From NCBI GenBank assembly GCA_022823145.1, contig JAJDXS010000081.1, positions 1 to 38,315 of the forward strand: a stretch of DNA of 38,315 nt, given 5' to 3'. Every line of letters starts with the position of its first letter. Position 1 is the stretch's first letter. Positions 1-9,174 of the stretch are shown here, piece after piece. This DNA comes from Gemmatimonadota bacterium (lineage in GTDB: Bacteria; Gemmatimonadota; Gemmatimonadetes; Longimicrobiales; Gaopeijiaceae). A model generated the notes under the pieces. That model had not been told where the DNA came from, did no database searches, and was given only the letters and a program-made list of their open reading frames with translations. The position numbers and the translations under genes are program-made.

Positions 1-189
1 CGGGTGGGAGCGTCCGGTGCGCTCGTGCGCCGCCGCGGCCCTGGCGCTCGCGCCGGAGAGTGCCGCCCCGGCGCCGGCGGCCGCGGCCTTGACGAAACCG
101 CGCCGGTCGACCGCGGACGGCTCGTCGGCGCGCTCCGTACACCCGGTGTCCCGCGACGCTCCGTCGGGGTCCCGCCGCTCGCCGCTCAG
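1..189 (-). CDS. Tat-exported protein, N-terminal part only (runs off the left edge)
   Basis: The reading frame shows a twin-arginine signal: D-R-R-G-F-V-K followed by an Ala/Gly-rich hydrophobic stretch (about codons 29-47), so a folded, probably cofactor-bearing protein exported by Tat is likely. No ATG or GTG lies in this frame. The best start is CTG at 189-187, which overlaps the TGA stop of the upstream cytochrome gene (CTGA) and has GGAG eight bases before it. The mature domain lies outside the window, so the enzyme cannot be named. The neighbouring c-type cytochrome suggests a redox enzyme that passes electrons to it, but that is inference. The Tat motif is seen directly; the start codon is tentative. 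Confidence 0.6.
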   Translation of the reverse strand, partial: MSGERRDPDGASRDTGCTERADEPSAVDRRGFVKAAAAGAGAALSGASARAAAAHERTGRSHP

Positions 190-719
190 CGGTCGGACTC
201 CGACGGGGCGATCCGCACCTCGCGCATCGGCGAATCGGCGGACAGCTCGGCCGACCCCCCGTCGTGCCCGTTCATGCTCAGGATGTACGAGACCACGTCC
301 AGGTAGACCTGCTCCTCCAGACCGCCGGGATTGTCGTCGGGCATGGTGGAGCGCACGGTGCGGAAGAACGAGTAGACGGTACGGCGCCCCCAGCTGCGCT
401 GGAAGGTCCGGCCCCTGAACTCGCTCGTGGTGTGGCACTCGGAGCAGACCTCGTCGAAGGTCGTGCGGCCGCGCTGGGCCTGGGCGTCGGTGAAGATGCC
501 GCCGACGGGGGTCGCGGGTTCGGCTTCGGCGGGAGGCGGAGTGCTCTCGGCGGGGGGTTGGGCCGCCGGGGTCGCGGCTGGTTGGGCCTCGTCGGCTGCC
601 GGCCGCGGGGCCTCGGCGGAGGCGTCGGACGCGCCCCCCGAAGCGCACCCGGCAACGAGAATGCCTGATGCGATAAGCAGGGCGGGCGCCGCCGCCCGCG
701 TGAGTGATTGCCGCGCCAT
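186..719 (-). CDS. Mono-haem c-type cytochrome lipoprotein
   Basis: A 177-residue exported protein. A lipoprotein signal ends at Cys25 (L-V-A-G-C), followed by a Pro/Ala/Glu-rich linker (about residues 26-75) that would hold the domain away from the membrane. The cytochrome domain has the haem-binding motif C92-S-E-C95-H96, and Met126 in the segment S-T-M-P is the likely distal haem ligand. The size fits a class I cytochrome c. The start ATG is preceded by a GGGAGGGG-type ribosome site. It is the first gene of a minus-strand pair; its stop overlaps the putative start of the Tat protein, so it may be that enzyme's electron acceptor. The family is clear from the motif; the partner is inferred. 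Confidence 0.88.
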   Translation of the reverse strand: MARQSLTRAAAPALLIASGILVAGCASGGASDASAEAPRPAADEAQPAATPAAQPPAESTPPPAEAEPATPVGGIFTDAQAQRGRTTFDEVCSECHTTSEFRGRTFQRSWGRRTVYSFFRTVRSTMPDDNPGGLEEQVYLDVVSYILSMNGHDGGSAELSADSPMREVRIAPSESDR

Positions 720-861
720 GGACCGAAGCCCCTCCCGTGGTGTAGTCTATTCCATCCGGCAGGCGCGCCGAAGGGGCCCGGCGGGCCTGCACCGGAACCT
801 CCCGCGACACCGAGTGCCGACTCGAATTCCAATATAGGGGCAACCGAGGGGAAGAAAGCGA

Positions 862-1896
862 ATGCGTGGAACGAGCATCAAGCGGACGCGCGCGACGGCA
901 GCGGTGGCTGTCGGGGCGGTATTGACCGGGGTGGCGGCGTGTGACACTCTGCCCCTCGCCATGGGAGACGTGCACGCGATCGTCGTATCGGCGTCGCCGG
1001 AGCTTTGGGCCGAAGTCGGGGAAACCGCATTCACGGCGCTCGAGGGGAGCGTCTTCACGGTTCGCGACGAACACGCCTTTCGGGTCACGTACGCGGAGCC
1101 CACAGACTCGGCCTGGGCCGGCCTCCGCCGCCTGAGGCAGCTGCTGCTCATCGGCAAGGCCTCGGACCCCTGGATGGCTGCGCCGCTGGCCGGGCTGGAA
1201 GAGCCGATCACGCCGCCCCAGGTCGTCCAGGTCGACGAGGTGTGGGCGCGGCAGCAGCTCGTCACGCTTGTGATTCTGGAGGAAGGCACGGCGCTCGGCG
1301 AAGACGCTGACGCCGTACGGGAGCAGCTTCCCGATCTCTTCGGCATCTACGACGGACAGTACCGTCAATGGGTGGTCAACCGGATGTTCTCCACGGCGCC
1401 GGACACGGCGCTTGCCAGGACCCTGCGGGACGATCACGGCTTCCAGCTCATCGTGCCCGAGGTCTACGACTACCAGCTGCAGGACTCGGTCCACATCTTC
1501 CGCAACGACAACCCGGACCCGTCCGAGCTCATCCGGCAGTTCGCGATCACGTGGCAGAGCCCCGTGCCGGAAGGTGTCGGCGAGGACGAGATCGTGGAGT
1601 GGCGGACCCGGATCGCGGACGAGTACTACGACTATCCCCAGTTCGTGAATCGGGACGTCATCTTCGCGAGCCCGGGGGACTTCGGCGGCAGGGAGGCGTA
1701 CAGCGTCCAGGGCGTCTGGCAGAATCCGCCGGGCGCGTATCCGGCGGCCGGGCCGTTCATCGCCCGAACGATCACCTGCGCGGGTCAGCAGCGGCTGTAC
1801 CTGGTCGACGCCTGGCTGTACGCACCGTCGCGGGACAAGTATGAGTACATGATCCAGCTCGACGAGATTCTCAATTCATTCCGATGCATGGAGTAG
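862..1896 (+). CDS. DUF4837-like lipoprotein
   Basis: A 344-residue protein with a lipoprotein signal ending at Cys27 (V-A-A-C). The middle part has the pattern I associate with DUF4837 proteins of Bacteroidota-type genomes: a W-A-R-Q-Q-L-V run, a helix with Y-R-Q-W-V-V-N-R, then I-V-P-E-V-Y and an I-F-R-N segment, ending in a short C-terminal helix. The function of that family is unknown. Two Cys lie near the C-terminus (T-C-A-G and the final R-C-M-E) and could form a disulphide. A GAGGGGAAG site precedes the ATG. It opens a plus-strand run with a serine hydrolase (7-base gap) and dnaE. The family call comes from memory of the pattern only. Confidence 0.7.
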   Translation: MRGTSIKRTRATAAVAVGAVLTGVAACDTLPLAMGDVHAIVVSASPELWAEVGETAFTALEGSVFTVRDEHAFRVTYAEPTDSAWAGLRRLRQLLLIGKASDPWMAAPLAGLEEPITPPQVVQVDEVWARQQLVTLVILEEGTALGEDADAVREQLPDLFGIYDGQYRQWVVNRMFSTAPDTALARTLRDDHGFQLIVPEVYDYQLQDSVHIFRNDNPDPSELIRQFAITWQSPVPEGVGEDEIVEWRTRIADEYYDYPQFVNRDVIFASPGDFGGREAYSVQGVWQNPPGAYPAAGPFIARTITCAGQQRLYLVDAWLYAPSRDKYEYMIQLDEILNSFRCME

Positions 1897-1903
1897 GTAC
1901 ACG

Positions 1904-3388
1904 ATGCAAGCCACGACACCGCACGGCTCAACGAATTCGACCATGAGCCGGCGCCTCGGCACCCTCGGCCTCGCACTGGCGCTCGCGGGCGCCGGCTGCG
2001 CCGCCCCTGACGACACTGCGGCCCCCGTCGGCGAGTACGGGGCCGAGGGTGTCGGCTACGGCCACCCCGACCACGCCGCGCACGTCGCGATGATCGACGA
2101 GATCATGATGGCGCCCGTGCGCGAAGGCCGGATCGCCGGCGGATCGGTGGCGGTTGTGCACCGGGGCGAGACCGTGGCGGTACGGGGTTACGGGTGGGCC
2201 AACGTCGAACTGCGCGTCCCCACGCCCGAGGACGCCATCTACGAGACCGGCTCGGTCACCAAGCAGTTCACTTCGGTGGGGCTGCTCCAGATGCAGGAAC
2301 AGGGCCTCGTGGACCTCGATGCGGACATGTCCGACTACCTGCCCGACTTTCCGACCCAGGGCAACCGGATCACCGTGCGCGAACTGCTCGACCACACGTC
2401 GGGGATCCGCGGCTACACCGAGATGGAGGAGGCGCGGCCCTATTTCGTGCGCCGCGTCCCGCGCGACAGCCTGCTCGCGCTCGTCGCCGCCCATCCCTTC
2501 GATTTCCCCACCGGCGAACACGAGATCTACAACAACTCCGCCTTCTACCTGGCCGGCATGATCCTCGAAGACGCGTCGGGGATGAGCTACGAGGACTACG
2601 TCGAGCAGCGGATCTTCGCCCCGCTCGGCATGGACCGGTCGCACTACTGCAGCGAGACCGAGATCCACGAAGGAAAGGTGACCGGGTACGACACGGGCCA
2701 GGACGGCCTCGTGCACAAGGGATTCATCGTTCACAACGTGCCCTTCGCGGCGGGTTCGCTCTGTGCCAGCGCGGGCGATCTGGCGACATGGCTGGGCGCG
2801 CTTCATGGCGGTGAGGTGCTCACGGACGAATCCTACGCGGAGCTGATCGAGCCCGGAGACCTCAACGACGGGACGAAGCTGCGCTATGCGCTCGGCATTG
2901 CCGTCAGCGATATCCTGGGGCACAGGGCGATCCACCACGGCGGCGGCATCAACGGGTTCCTCACAGAATCCCTGTACCTGCCCGAAGAGGATCTCGCGAT
3001 CGCGGTGCTGGTCAACACCGCCGGCCCAGTTGGTCCATCTGCCCTTGCGCGGCAGATCATCGAGGCGATGGCCGGTGACAACACGCCCGAGCCCATGACC
3101 TTCGACGGTGACCTCGCGTACTTCGAGGGTGTCTACGGCGGACCTGCCCGAGGCGGCCCCGCTGCCGTGCGGATCGCGGCCGAGGGTGGCGTGCTCACGG
3201 CTACACCGCTTATGGTGGGCGGTCAGGAGATCCCCGAAGACGGGCAGGAAGCGAGCAACCTCGACTTCCGGGGCGGCACGAAGTTCAGCGACGGCGACAC
3301 TTTCCTGACATTCGAGGGCGAAGGGGAAGCCGCGACAGTGCTCCGGTACGACACGGGCGGCGGGTACACGGTCATGCAGAGGCGATAG
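1904..3388 (+). CDS. Beta-lactamase-fold serine hydrolase (class C/PBP4-like), lipoprotein
   Basis: A 494-residue protein of the beta-lactamase/D-alanyl-D-alanine peptidase superfamily (PF00144 type). The catalytic motifs are visible: S117-V-T-K120 (nucleophile and general base), Y209-N-N211, and H345-G-G347, the third motif in the HxG form usual for esterases and peptidases of this family. A lipoprotein signal ends near Cys32. The C-terminal part (about 400-494) is a beta-rich domain often found after such hydrolases. Start 1904 is preferred for the GGAG ten bases upstream; ATG 1943 would give a more compact signal peptide. The substrate cannot be read from sequence: ester, D-amino peptide or beta-lactam are all possible. 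It follows the DUF4837-like gene by 7 bases and precedes dnaE by 3. Confidence 0.9.
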   Translation: MQATTPHGSTNSTMSRRLGTLGLALALAGAGCAAPDDTAAPVGEYGAEGVGYGHPDHAAHVAMIDEIMMAPVREGRIAGGSVAVVHRGETVAVRGYGWANVELRVPTPEDAIYETGSVTKQFTSVGLLQMQEQGLVDLDADMSDYLPDFPTQGNRITVRELLDHTSGIRGYTEMEEARPYFVRRVPRDSLLALVAAHPFDFPTGEHEIYNNSAFYLAGMILEDASGMSYEDYVEQRIFAPLGMDRSHYCSETEIHEGKVTGYDTGQDGLVHKGFIVHNVPFAAGSLCASAGDLATWLGALHGGEVLTDESYAELIEPGDLNDGTKLRYALGIAVSDILGHRAIHHGGGINGFLTESLYLPEEDLAIAVLVNTAGPVGPSALARQIIEAMAGDNTPEPMTFDGDLAYFEGVYGGPARGGPAAVRIAAEGGVLTATPLMVGGQEIPEDGQEASNLDFRGGTKFSDGDTFLTFEGEGEAATVLRYDTGGGYTVMQRR

Positions 3389-3391
3389 GCC

Positions 3392-6300
3392 TTGTCCTTC
3401 GTCCACCTCCACACCCACTCCGAATACTCCCTCCTCGACGGCGCGAACCGGCTTTCGGACCTGATCCGGAAGGCCAAGGAGTACGAGAACCCGGCGCTGG
3501 CGCTCACCGACCACGGGTGCCTCTACGGCGCGTGGAGCTTTCAGAAGACTGCCCGCGCCGAAGCGATCAAGCCGATCATCGGCATGGAGGCGTACGTGGC
3601 GCCCGGGGACAGGCGCGAGCGGGCCCGCTCGGGACAGGGGGGAAAGGCGCACTATCACCTGGTCCTGCTGGCCCGTGACCAGGAGGGCTACCGCAACCTC
3701 ATCAAGCTGTCCTCGCTCGGCTATACGGAGGGCTTCTACTACCGCCCGCGACTCGACCGGGAAGTCCTGGCGCGCCATTCCGGCGGGCTGATCGTGAGTT
3801 CGGCCTGCATGGCCGGCGAACTGGCTCGCCACCTCGTCGCCGGCAACGACGACATGGCCCGCGAAGTGGCCGACTGGTACGCCAATACCTTCCCCGACCG
3901 ATACTACCTCGAGGTGCAGGCCCACGGCACGCCCGGACAGGCCGAGCTCAACCGGCAGGTCTTCGCGCTCGCCGACGACCTGGGTCTGCCCGTCGTCGCC
4001 ACCAACGACGCCCACTTCCTGCAACACGATCATCATCCCGCCCACGACATCCTCGTCTGCATCGGAACCGCAAAGAACCACGACGACGAGGACCGGCTGA
4101 AGTACGACGACGGCCTCTACTTCAAGAGCCCCGAGGAGATGGCGGCAGCCTTCCCCGACCGTCCCGAGGTGATCGAGAACACGCTCAGGATCGCCGACGA
4201 GGTGTCGCTGACCCTCGAAAAGAAGTATCACCTCCCGAGCTTCCCGCTTCCCGAACCCTTCCAGGACGACAACGACTACCTGGTGCACCTCGCAGAGGCC
4301 GGTGCAGGTGAGCGCTACGGGGACCCGCTCCCCGACGAGGTCGAGGCCCGCCTGCGGTACGAACTCAAGGTCATCCTCAAGACGGGATACGCCGGCTATT
4401 TCCTGATCACATGGGACTTCATCCGGTGGGCGCGCGAGCAGGGCATCCCCGTGGGGCCGGGGCGCGGCTCGGCCGCGGGCTCGCTGGTGTCCTACGCGCT
4501 GCGGATCACCGACCTCGACCCCATCGCCTACGGCCTCATCTTCGAGCGCTTCCTCAACCCCGAGCGCATCTCGATGCCGGACATCGACATCGATTTCTGC
4601 TACGAGCGCAGAGGTGAGGTGATCGAGTACGTGCGCACGAAATACGGTCGCGACGCCGTCGGCCAGATCGTGACGTTCGGCACGATGAAGAGCCGGGCGG
4701 TCATCCGGGACGTGGGGCGCGTTCTCGGCTTCGACGTCGGCGAGACCGACAGGATCGCCAAGATGATCCCCAACCAGCCGGGACAGAGCTACACCGTCCA
4801 GCAGGCCGTCGAACGGATCCGGGAGGTCAGGGCGCTGTACAACTCGGACGACCGCCACCAGCGCCTCTTCGACTACTCGATGACGCTCGAGGGGCTCTCG
4901 CGGCACGCCTCCGTGCACGCCGCCGGCGTGGTGATCGCGCCGGGGCCGCTCGACGAATACGTGCCGATCTGCACCCAGAACAAGGGCGCGAAAAACGGGA
5001 CGAGCCGGGCCGCGGTCGGGGCGGACGGCCAGGACGGCCCCGACATCGTCACCCAGTACGACATGAACTGCCTCGAGGACGCCGGGATGCTCAAGATGGA
5101 CTTCCTGGGCCTCAAGACGCTCACGGTCATCCACGACGCGGTAGAGTCGGTGAAGGCGCGGCTGGGCGAGTTCCGGCATCCGGAGAGCGGGGTGGTCTAC
5201 CGCTCCGACGCCATGGACAACGTGCCGCTGGACGACCCCGGCGTCTACGCCATGCTGGCCGGCGGCGGCACCTCTGGCGTCTTCCAGTTCGAGTCGAACC
5301 TTGCGCTCGACAAGCTGCGGGCCATGCGCTGCGACCGCTTCGACGACCTGGTCGCAACCAACGCACTCATCCGCCCCGGGCCCCTCGACTCCGGCATGAC
5401 GGACAAGTACATCAAGCGCAAGCTCGGCGCGGAGCCGGTCGCCTACCCTGCAGCCGGACTGGAACACATCCTCGATTCCACCTACGGAATCATCGTCTAC
5501 CAGGAACAGGTGATTCTGATCGCCAACGATCTCGCCGGCTATTCGCTCGGCGAGGCGGACGTACTGCGCAAGGCGATGGGCAAGAAGGACGCCGAGCTCA
5601 TCGAGTCGGAGCTTGGCCGCTTCAAGGAGCGGGTTGTCGAAAAGGGCTTCGACCGGAAGACGGCCTGGGAATTGGCCGAGCAGATCAAGACATTCGGGCG
5701 GTACGGGTTCAACAAGTCGCACTCGGCGGCCTACTCGCTGCTTTCGTACAAGACCGCCTGGCTCAAGCGCTACTATCCGGCCGACTTCATGGCCGCGCTA
5801 CTGTCATCGGTGCTGGACAAGACCGACGACGTGGTCAAGTACATCGGCGAGTGCCGCGAAATGGGCCGCTTTCTGCCCGAACTGGACGACGGCCTCGTGG
5901 TCCTGCCCCCGGACGTAAACGAGAGCGGCTGGAAGTTCACGGTGGTCGGCGACAGCACGATCCGCTTCGGTCTGGGGGCGGTGCGCGGGGTCGGCAGCGC
6001 GGCCGTGCAGTCGGTCCTGGCGGCGCGCGCGGAGGGTGGTTCATTCGCCAGCCTCTTCGAATTCCTGGAGCGGATCGACACGCGGGCGCTCACCAAGCGC
6101 GCCTGCGAGGCGTTGATCGCTTCCGGCGCGCTGGATTCCTTCGGCCACCGGGCACAGATGATGGCGGGCCTCGACGCCGCGTACGGCGAGGCAATGGCGC
6201 GGCTGCAGGAGACCGAAATCGGGCAGCAATCGCTGTTCGGCGAGGCGATGGGTGTCGAACGGCCCGCGCCCGAGCTCCCCACCGTGCCGGAGTGGCGGGA

Positions 6301-6949
6301 CCGCGACCGACTGGCGCGCGAGAAGGAGGCGCTGGGGTTCTTCATCTCGGGACACCCCCTCGACCGCTACCGCGAGCTGGTGCGGGTCTTCGACCAGCTC
6401 GACGCAGGCGCGCTGAAGGAGAGAATGGGTGCTTCCGTGGAGACGGCGTGTGTCGTCACGGCCGTCGCGCGGCAGGTGTCACGCCGCGACGGGTCGGAGT
6501 GGGGCAAGGTCACCGTCGAGGGGTTTCACGGCACGGCGACGGTCCTCGCCTTCAAGGATGTCTGGCAGTCCTACCGCGACACGCTGCAAACCGACGCCGT
6601 AGTGCTCCTGCGCGGAAAGGTCAGCGACCGGGAGCGAGACGAAGAAGACCCGCCCGTCTTCCTGGACGCGGCCGAGCCGCTCAAACAGGTGTCCGACAGC
6701 GGTCGCATCGCGGTCCGAATCCGGATGAAGGCGGACTCCGGCCTGGACGAGGGCGCATTCCGAAAGGCTCGCGCGGCCATCGAGGCCAGCGCCGGATCCG
6801 CTCCGATCGAGGTGGTCGTCAGCGAACCGAACGGTTCCCCGGCGCCCCGGCTTCGGTCCAGGTCGCTCAAGGTGAAGCCGGACCGCGAGACGCTCCGGGC
6901 GCTCGAGGGCGTGTTCGGGAAAGGCAGGGTTGAGCTGGCGAGGTTGTAG
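3392..6949 (+). CDS. dnaE: DNA polymerase III subunit alpha
   Basis: An 1185-residue replicative polymerase of the DnaE1 type and of usual length. The N-terminal PHP domain (about 1-290) keeps metal-ligand signatures: H-L-H-T-H at the start, T-D-H-G, G-M-E-A-Y, Y-H-L-V-L, S-A-C-M-A-G and N-D-A-H. E. coli DnaE has lost several of these. The palm carries P-D397-I-D399-I-D401-F-C and, further on, K-M-D570-F-L-G-L-K, the three catalytic aspartates of the C-family. An H-x-H/OB-fold tail follows (about 980-1090). There is no intein or frameshift. The start is TTG at 3392, three bases after the previous stop, with only a weak GAGG upstream. It sits oddly at the end of an envelope-protein run. Confidence 0.97.
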   Translation: MSFVHLHTHSEYSLLDGANRLSDLIRKAKEYENPALALTDHGCLYGAWSFQKTARAEAIKPIIGMEAYVAPGDRRERARSGQGGKAHYHLVLLARDQEGYRNLIKLSSLGYTEGFYYRPRLDREVLARHSGGLIVSSACMAGELARHLVAGNDDMAREVADWYANTFPDRYYLEVQAHGTPGQAELNRQVFALADDLGLPVVATNDAHFLQHDHHPAHDILVCIGTAKNHDDEDRLKYDDGLYFKSPEEMAAAFPDRPEVIENTLRIADEVSLTLEKKYHLPSFPLPEPFQDDNDYLVHLAEAGAGERYGDPLPDEVEARLRYELKVILKTGYAGYFLITWDFIRWAREQGIPVGPGRGSAAGSLVSYALRITDLDPIAYGLIFERFLNPERISMPDIDIDFCYERRGEVIEYVRTKYGRDAVGQIVTFGTMKSRAVIRDVGRVLGFDVGETDRIAKMIPNQPGQSYTVQQAVERIREVRALYNSDDRHQRLFDYSMTLEGLSRHASVHAAGVVIAPGPLDEYVPICTQNKGAKNGTSRAAVGADGQDGPDIVTQYDMNCLEDAGMLKMDFLGLKTLTVIHDAVESVKARLGEFRHPESGVVYRSDAMDNVPLDDPGVYAMLAGGGTSGVFQFESNLALDKLRAMRCDRFDDLVATNALIRPGPLDSGMTDKYIKRKLGAEPVAYPAAGLEHILDSTYGIIVYQEQVILIANDLAGYSLGEADVLRKAMGKKDAELIESELGRFKERVVEKGFDRKTAWELAEQIKTFGRYGFNKSHSAAYSLLSYKTAWLKRYYPADFMAALLSSVLDKTDDVVKYIGECREMGRFLPELDDGLVVLPPDVNESGWKFTVVGDSTIRFGLGAVRGVGSAAVQSVLAARAEGGSFASLFEFLERIDTRALTKRACEALIASGALDSFGHRAQMMAGLDAAYGEAMARLQETEIGQQSLFGEAMGVERPAPELPTVPEWRDRDRLAREKEALGFFISGHPLDRYRELVRVFDQLDAGALKERMGASVETACVVTAVARQVSRRDGSEWGKVTVEGFHGTATVLAFKDVWQSYRDTLQTDAVVLLRGKVSDRERDEEDPPVFLDAAEPLKQVSDSGRIAVRIRMKADSGLDEGAFRKARAAIEASAGSAPIEVVVSEPNGSPAPRLRSRSLKVKPDRETLRALEGVFGKGRVELARL

Positions 6950-6959
6950 CACGGGCTCC

Positions 6960-7005
6960 GACACGGACATAGTACTGATATCGACGCGGATATAGTACTA
7001 ATCCC
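6960..7005. repeat. Two 23-bp imperfect direct repeats at a convergent gene junction
   Basis: Two adjacent 23-base units (6960-6982 and 6983-7005) share the pattern GAC.CGGA.ATAGTACT.AT. Each contains the core ATAGTACT, and the second contains the palindrome TAGTACTA. They fill the space between the stop of dnaE (6949) and the stop of the minus-strand Spy-like gene (6998-7000), overlapping the latter. The stretch is much less GC-rich than its surroundings. No role is known. Confidence 0.55.
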
Positions 7006-7516
7006 GCCCCGGCCTTCGTGTCAGAAACTCGTTCAGGGTCTGCCCCTGCTCCTCGTCCAGCAGTTCCACGATGCTCGTGTGCAACGTCTCAAACGCGGGA
7101 ACGAGTTCCTCCATGAGGTCGGCGAGTCCGCCGCCGCCGGGACGCATGCCCTGACGGTTGGGCCGAGCGCCTCCACCTCCCGCTGCGCCGCGCCTGGCCC
7201 CGCCACGCATCCGGTTCCGCATCTGTGTCATCACCTCGTCGTAGCGTCTGAGCGCGGCCCCGTTCTCCTCGCGGAAGCCCTCCACCAGTGCGGTGACACT
7301 TTCAACCTGAGTGTCGGTAAGCCCGAGCACCTCGGTAAACTCCTCGTAGCGCTGGTCAAGCGCGTTCCACAGTCGCACTCCCGGGTTGTCGGCGAACGCG
7401 CCGGCGGCGCCCATTCCGGGACGCTGCGCCGCAGCCAGTTGGGGAACCACCAGTGAAAGCGCGATCACGGCGACGGCCAGCATGGTTGCGGGTCGGCGAA
7501 TGCCGTCTCTATTCAT
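6998..7516 (-). CDS. Spy/CpxP-like periplasmic protein (copy 1)
   Basis: A 172-residue exported protein with a signal peptide (about 1-30, cleaved before Gln31). It has the LTxxQ-type motif of the Spy/CpxP group at 66-70 (L-T-D-T-Q) and a related L-D-E-E-Q near 153-157, separated by helices and a Gly/Arg-rich linker (104-130). Known Spy proteins are small helical, ATP-independent chaperones or stress sensors in the periplasm. The open frame extends further upstream, but ATG 7516 is chosen because a strong GAGGAG precedes it and the signal peptide starts there. A paralogue lies at 9175-9654 on the far side of the alpha/beta hydrolase. The substrate or metal bound cannot be told. Confidence 0.75.
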   Translation of the reverse strand: MNRDGIRRPATMLAVAVIALSLVVPQLAAAQRPGMGAAGAFADNPGVRLWNALDQRYEEFTEVLGLTDTQVESVTALVEGFREENGAALRRYDEVMTQMRNRMRGGARRGAAGGGGARPNRQGMRPGGGGLADLMEELVPAFETLHTSIVELLDEEQGQTLNEFLTRRPGRD

Positions 7517-7726
7517 CTCAATCTCCTCGGCACAGCGTAGTGAAGCGGGTCGAACAGGACCGGTCGACCCTTGTCGAATGGGGACACACCGGCCACGAGA
7601 AGCGTTAGCAATCGCTGTCGGCGGACGGGTGGACTGTCCGCCGCGCCAGGGTGAAGTTTCCCCCCGGGATGCACGTAGTGGCCCCGTACCTTGACACGTC
7701 GCCAAACAACCCGAGGAAAGCGGAAA

Positions 7727-9169
7727 ATGAGACTCCTGTCGCTCTGCGTCACTCTGGCAATCTCACCCCTGGGCGCACAGCTGGTTGCGCAGGAAGCAGC
7801 CCCGACCGACTTCGAGGGCAACTGGCTCGGTACGATGAACGCCGGGGGAGCGCAACTGCGCATGCGGATCGACCTCACCGTCGAGGACGGAGCCCTGGCC
7901 GCCAGGGTGTTCTCGGTGGACCAGGGCAACGCCGAGATACCGGTCGAGTCCGCCACGGTTGCGGGCAGCACGCTCTCCCTGACGATGCCCATGATCGGCG
8001 GATCCTACGAGGGCACCCTGTCCGACGACGGGGAGACGATCGACGGTACCTTCCAGCAGATGGGTGCCGAGCTGCCTTTGGTGCTTGAGCGCATGGAGGG
8101 CGACGAACCCGACGCGGGCCGCCCCCAGGACCCTGTGGAGCCGTATCCATACGTCGCGGAGGATGTCCGCTACCCCAACCCGGATGGCGGCCACGAACTG
8201 GCCGGCACCTTCACGCGGCCCGGCGACGGCGGCCCCTTCCCGGCCGTGATCCTCATCACCGGCTCGGGTCCCCAGAACCGGGATGAGGCCCTGCTGGGGC
8301 ACCGCCCCTTCCTCGTCCTCTCCGACCACCTGACCCGCCGCGGCATCGCGGTGCTGCGCTTCGACGATCGCGGCGTGGGCGAGTCCACCGGAGACCACGC
8401 TTCCGCCACCTCAAGCGACTTTGCGTCGGACGCCCTTGCCGGCGTCGCCTACCTGAAGACCCGGGACGACGTGGACCCGGATGCGATCGGCCTCGCGGGC
8501 CACTCCGAGGGCGGCCTGATCGCCCCCATCGCCGCCACCCGGTCCGACGACGTCAACTACATCGTGTTGATGGCGGGACCGGGCGTAAACGGTGAGCGGA
8601 TCCTGTACGCGCAGGGCGCCCTGATCAACCGGGCCGGCGGCGCCACGGAGGAGCAGATCGAAAGGAACCAGGAGTTGCAGCGCGCGATGTTCGAAATCCT
8701 CAAGTCCGAGCCGGACCCGGAGCGCGCGGCCACCGCGCTGACGGAGACGGTCCGCACCGCATTCGAGGCCATGCCCGATGCCCAGCGTGCCCAGGCCGGC
8801 ATTACCGACGACGAGTCACTCGACCGGATCGTCAACATGCAGGTGACGCAGTTCAACACGCCCTGGTTCCGCTACTTCCTCACCTACGAGCCCGCAACCG
8901 TGATCGAGCAGGTCACAGTCCCCGTCCTGGCGATCAACGGCGAGAATGACCTGCAGGTCCCCTACGAGGAGAACCTCCGCGAGATCGAGGCCGCCCTGCA
9001 GCGAGGCGGCAACACCAACTACGAGATCCACGCGCTTCCCGACCTGAACCACCTCTTCCAGCACTCCGAAACGGGTTCGCCGAGCGAGTACGCGACGATC
9101 GAGGAGACGTGGTCGGTCGACGTGATGGAGCTTATCGCGGACTGGATCCTGCGGACGACGGGGCGGTAG
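7727..9169 (+). CDS. Secreted alpha/beta hydrolase with N-terminal beta-rich domain
   Basis: A 480-residue exported protein. A signal peptide (about 1-22) is followed by a 90-residue beta-rich domain (about 28-115, starting F-E-G-N-W-L-G) that commonly precedes this hydrolase type. The alpha/beta hydrolase domain then has an oxyanion segment I-T-G-S-G-P-Q-N-R, the nucleophile elbow G-H-S260-E-G-G, a likely acid in N-G-E-N-D and the histidine in L-N-H-L-F. These features fit esterases and peptidase-like hydrolases; the substrate is unknown. The open frame begins at 7691, but ATG 7727 has a GAGGAAAGCGGA site and begins the signal peptide. It is flanked by two minus-strand Spy-like genes and ends only 5 bases from the second. 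Confidence 0.9.
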   Translation: MRLLSLCVTLAISPLGAQLVAQEAAPTDFEGNWLGTMNAGGAQLRMRIDLTVEDGALAARVFSVDQGNAEIPVESATVAGSTLSLTMPMIGGSYEGTLSDDGETIDGTFQQMGAELPLVLERMEGDEPDAGRPQDPVEPYPYVAEDVRYPNPDGGHELAGTFTRPGDGGPFPAVILITGSGPQNRDEALLGHRPFLVLSDHLTRRGIAVLRFDDRGVGESTGDHASATSSDFASDALAGVAYLKTRDDVDPDAIGLAGHSEGGLIAPIAATRSDDVNYIVLMAGPGVNGERILYAQGALINRAGGATEEQIERNQELQRAMFEILKSEPDPERAATALTETVRTAFEAMPDAQRAQAGITDDESLDRIVNMQVTQFNTPWFRYFLTYEPATVIEQVTVPVLAINGENDLQVPYEENLREIEAALQRGGNTNYEIHALPDLNHLFQHSETGSPSEYATIEETWSVDVMELIADWILRTTGR

Positions 9170-9174
9170 GCGAA

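Noticed and set aside
1928..5722. Very long minus-strand open frame (1264 codons) opposite the serine hydrolase and dnaE
   Set aside because: It is a shadow of high GC at third codon positions. It crosses two well-supported genes, has no recognisable domain, and its protein is rich in Val, Asp, His and Arg as expected from antisense of GC-rich codons.
7691..7696. Perfect TTGACA before the alpha/beta hydrolase gene
   Set aside because: A -10 box at normal spacing would fall on the ribosome site just before the start codon, and nothing like TATAAT is there.
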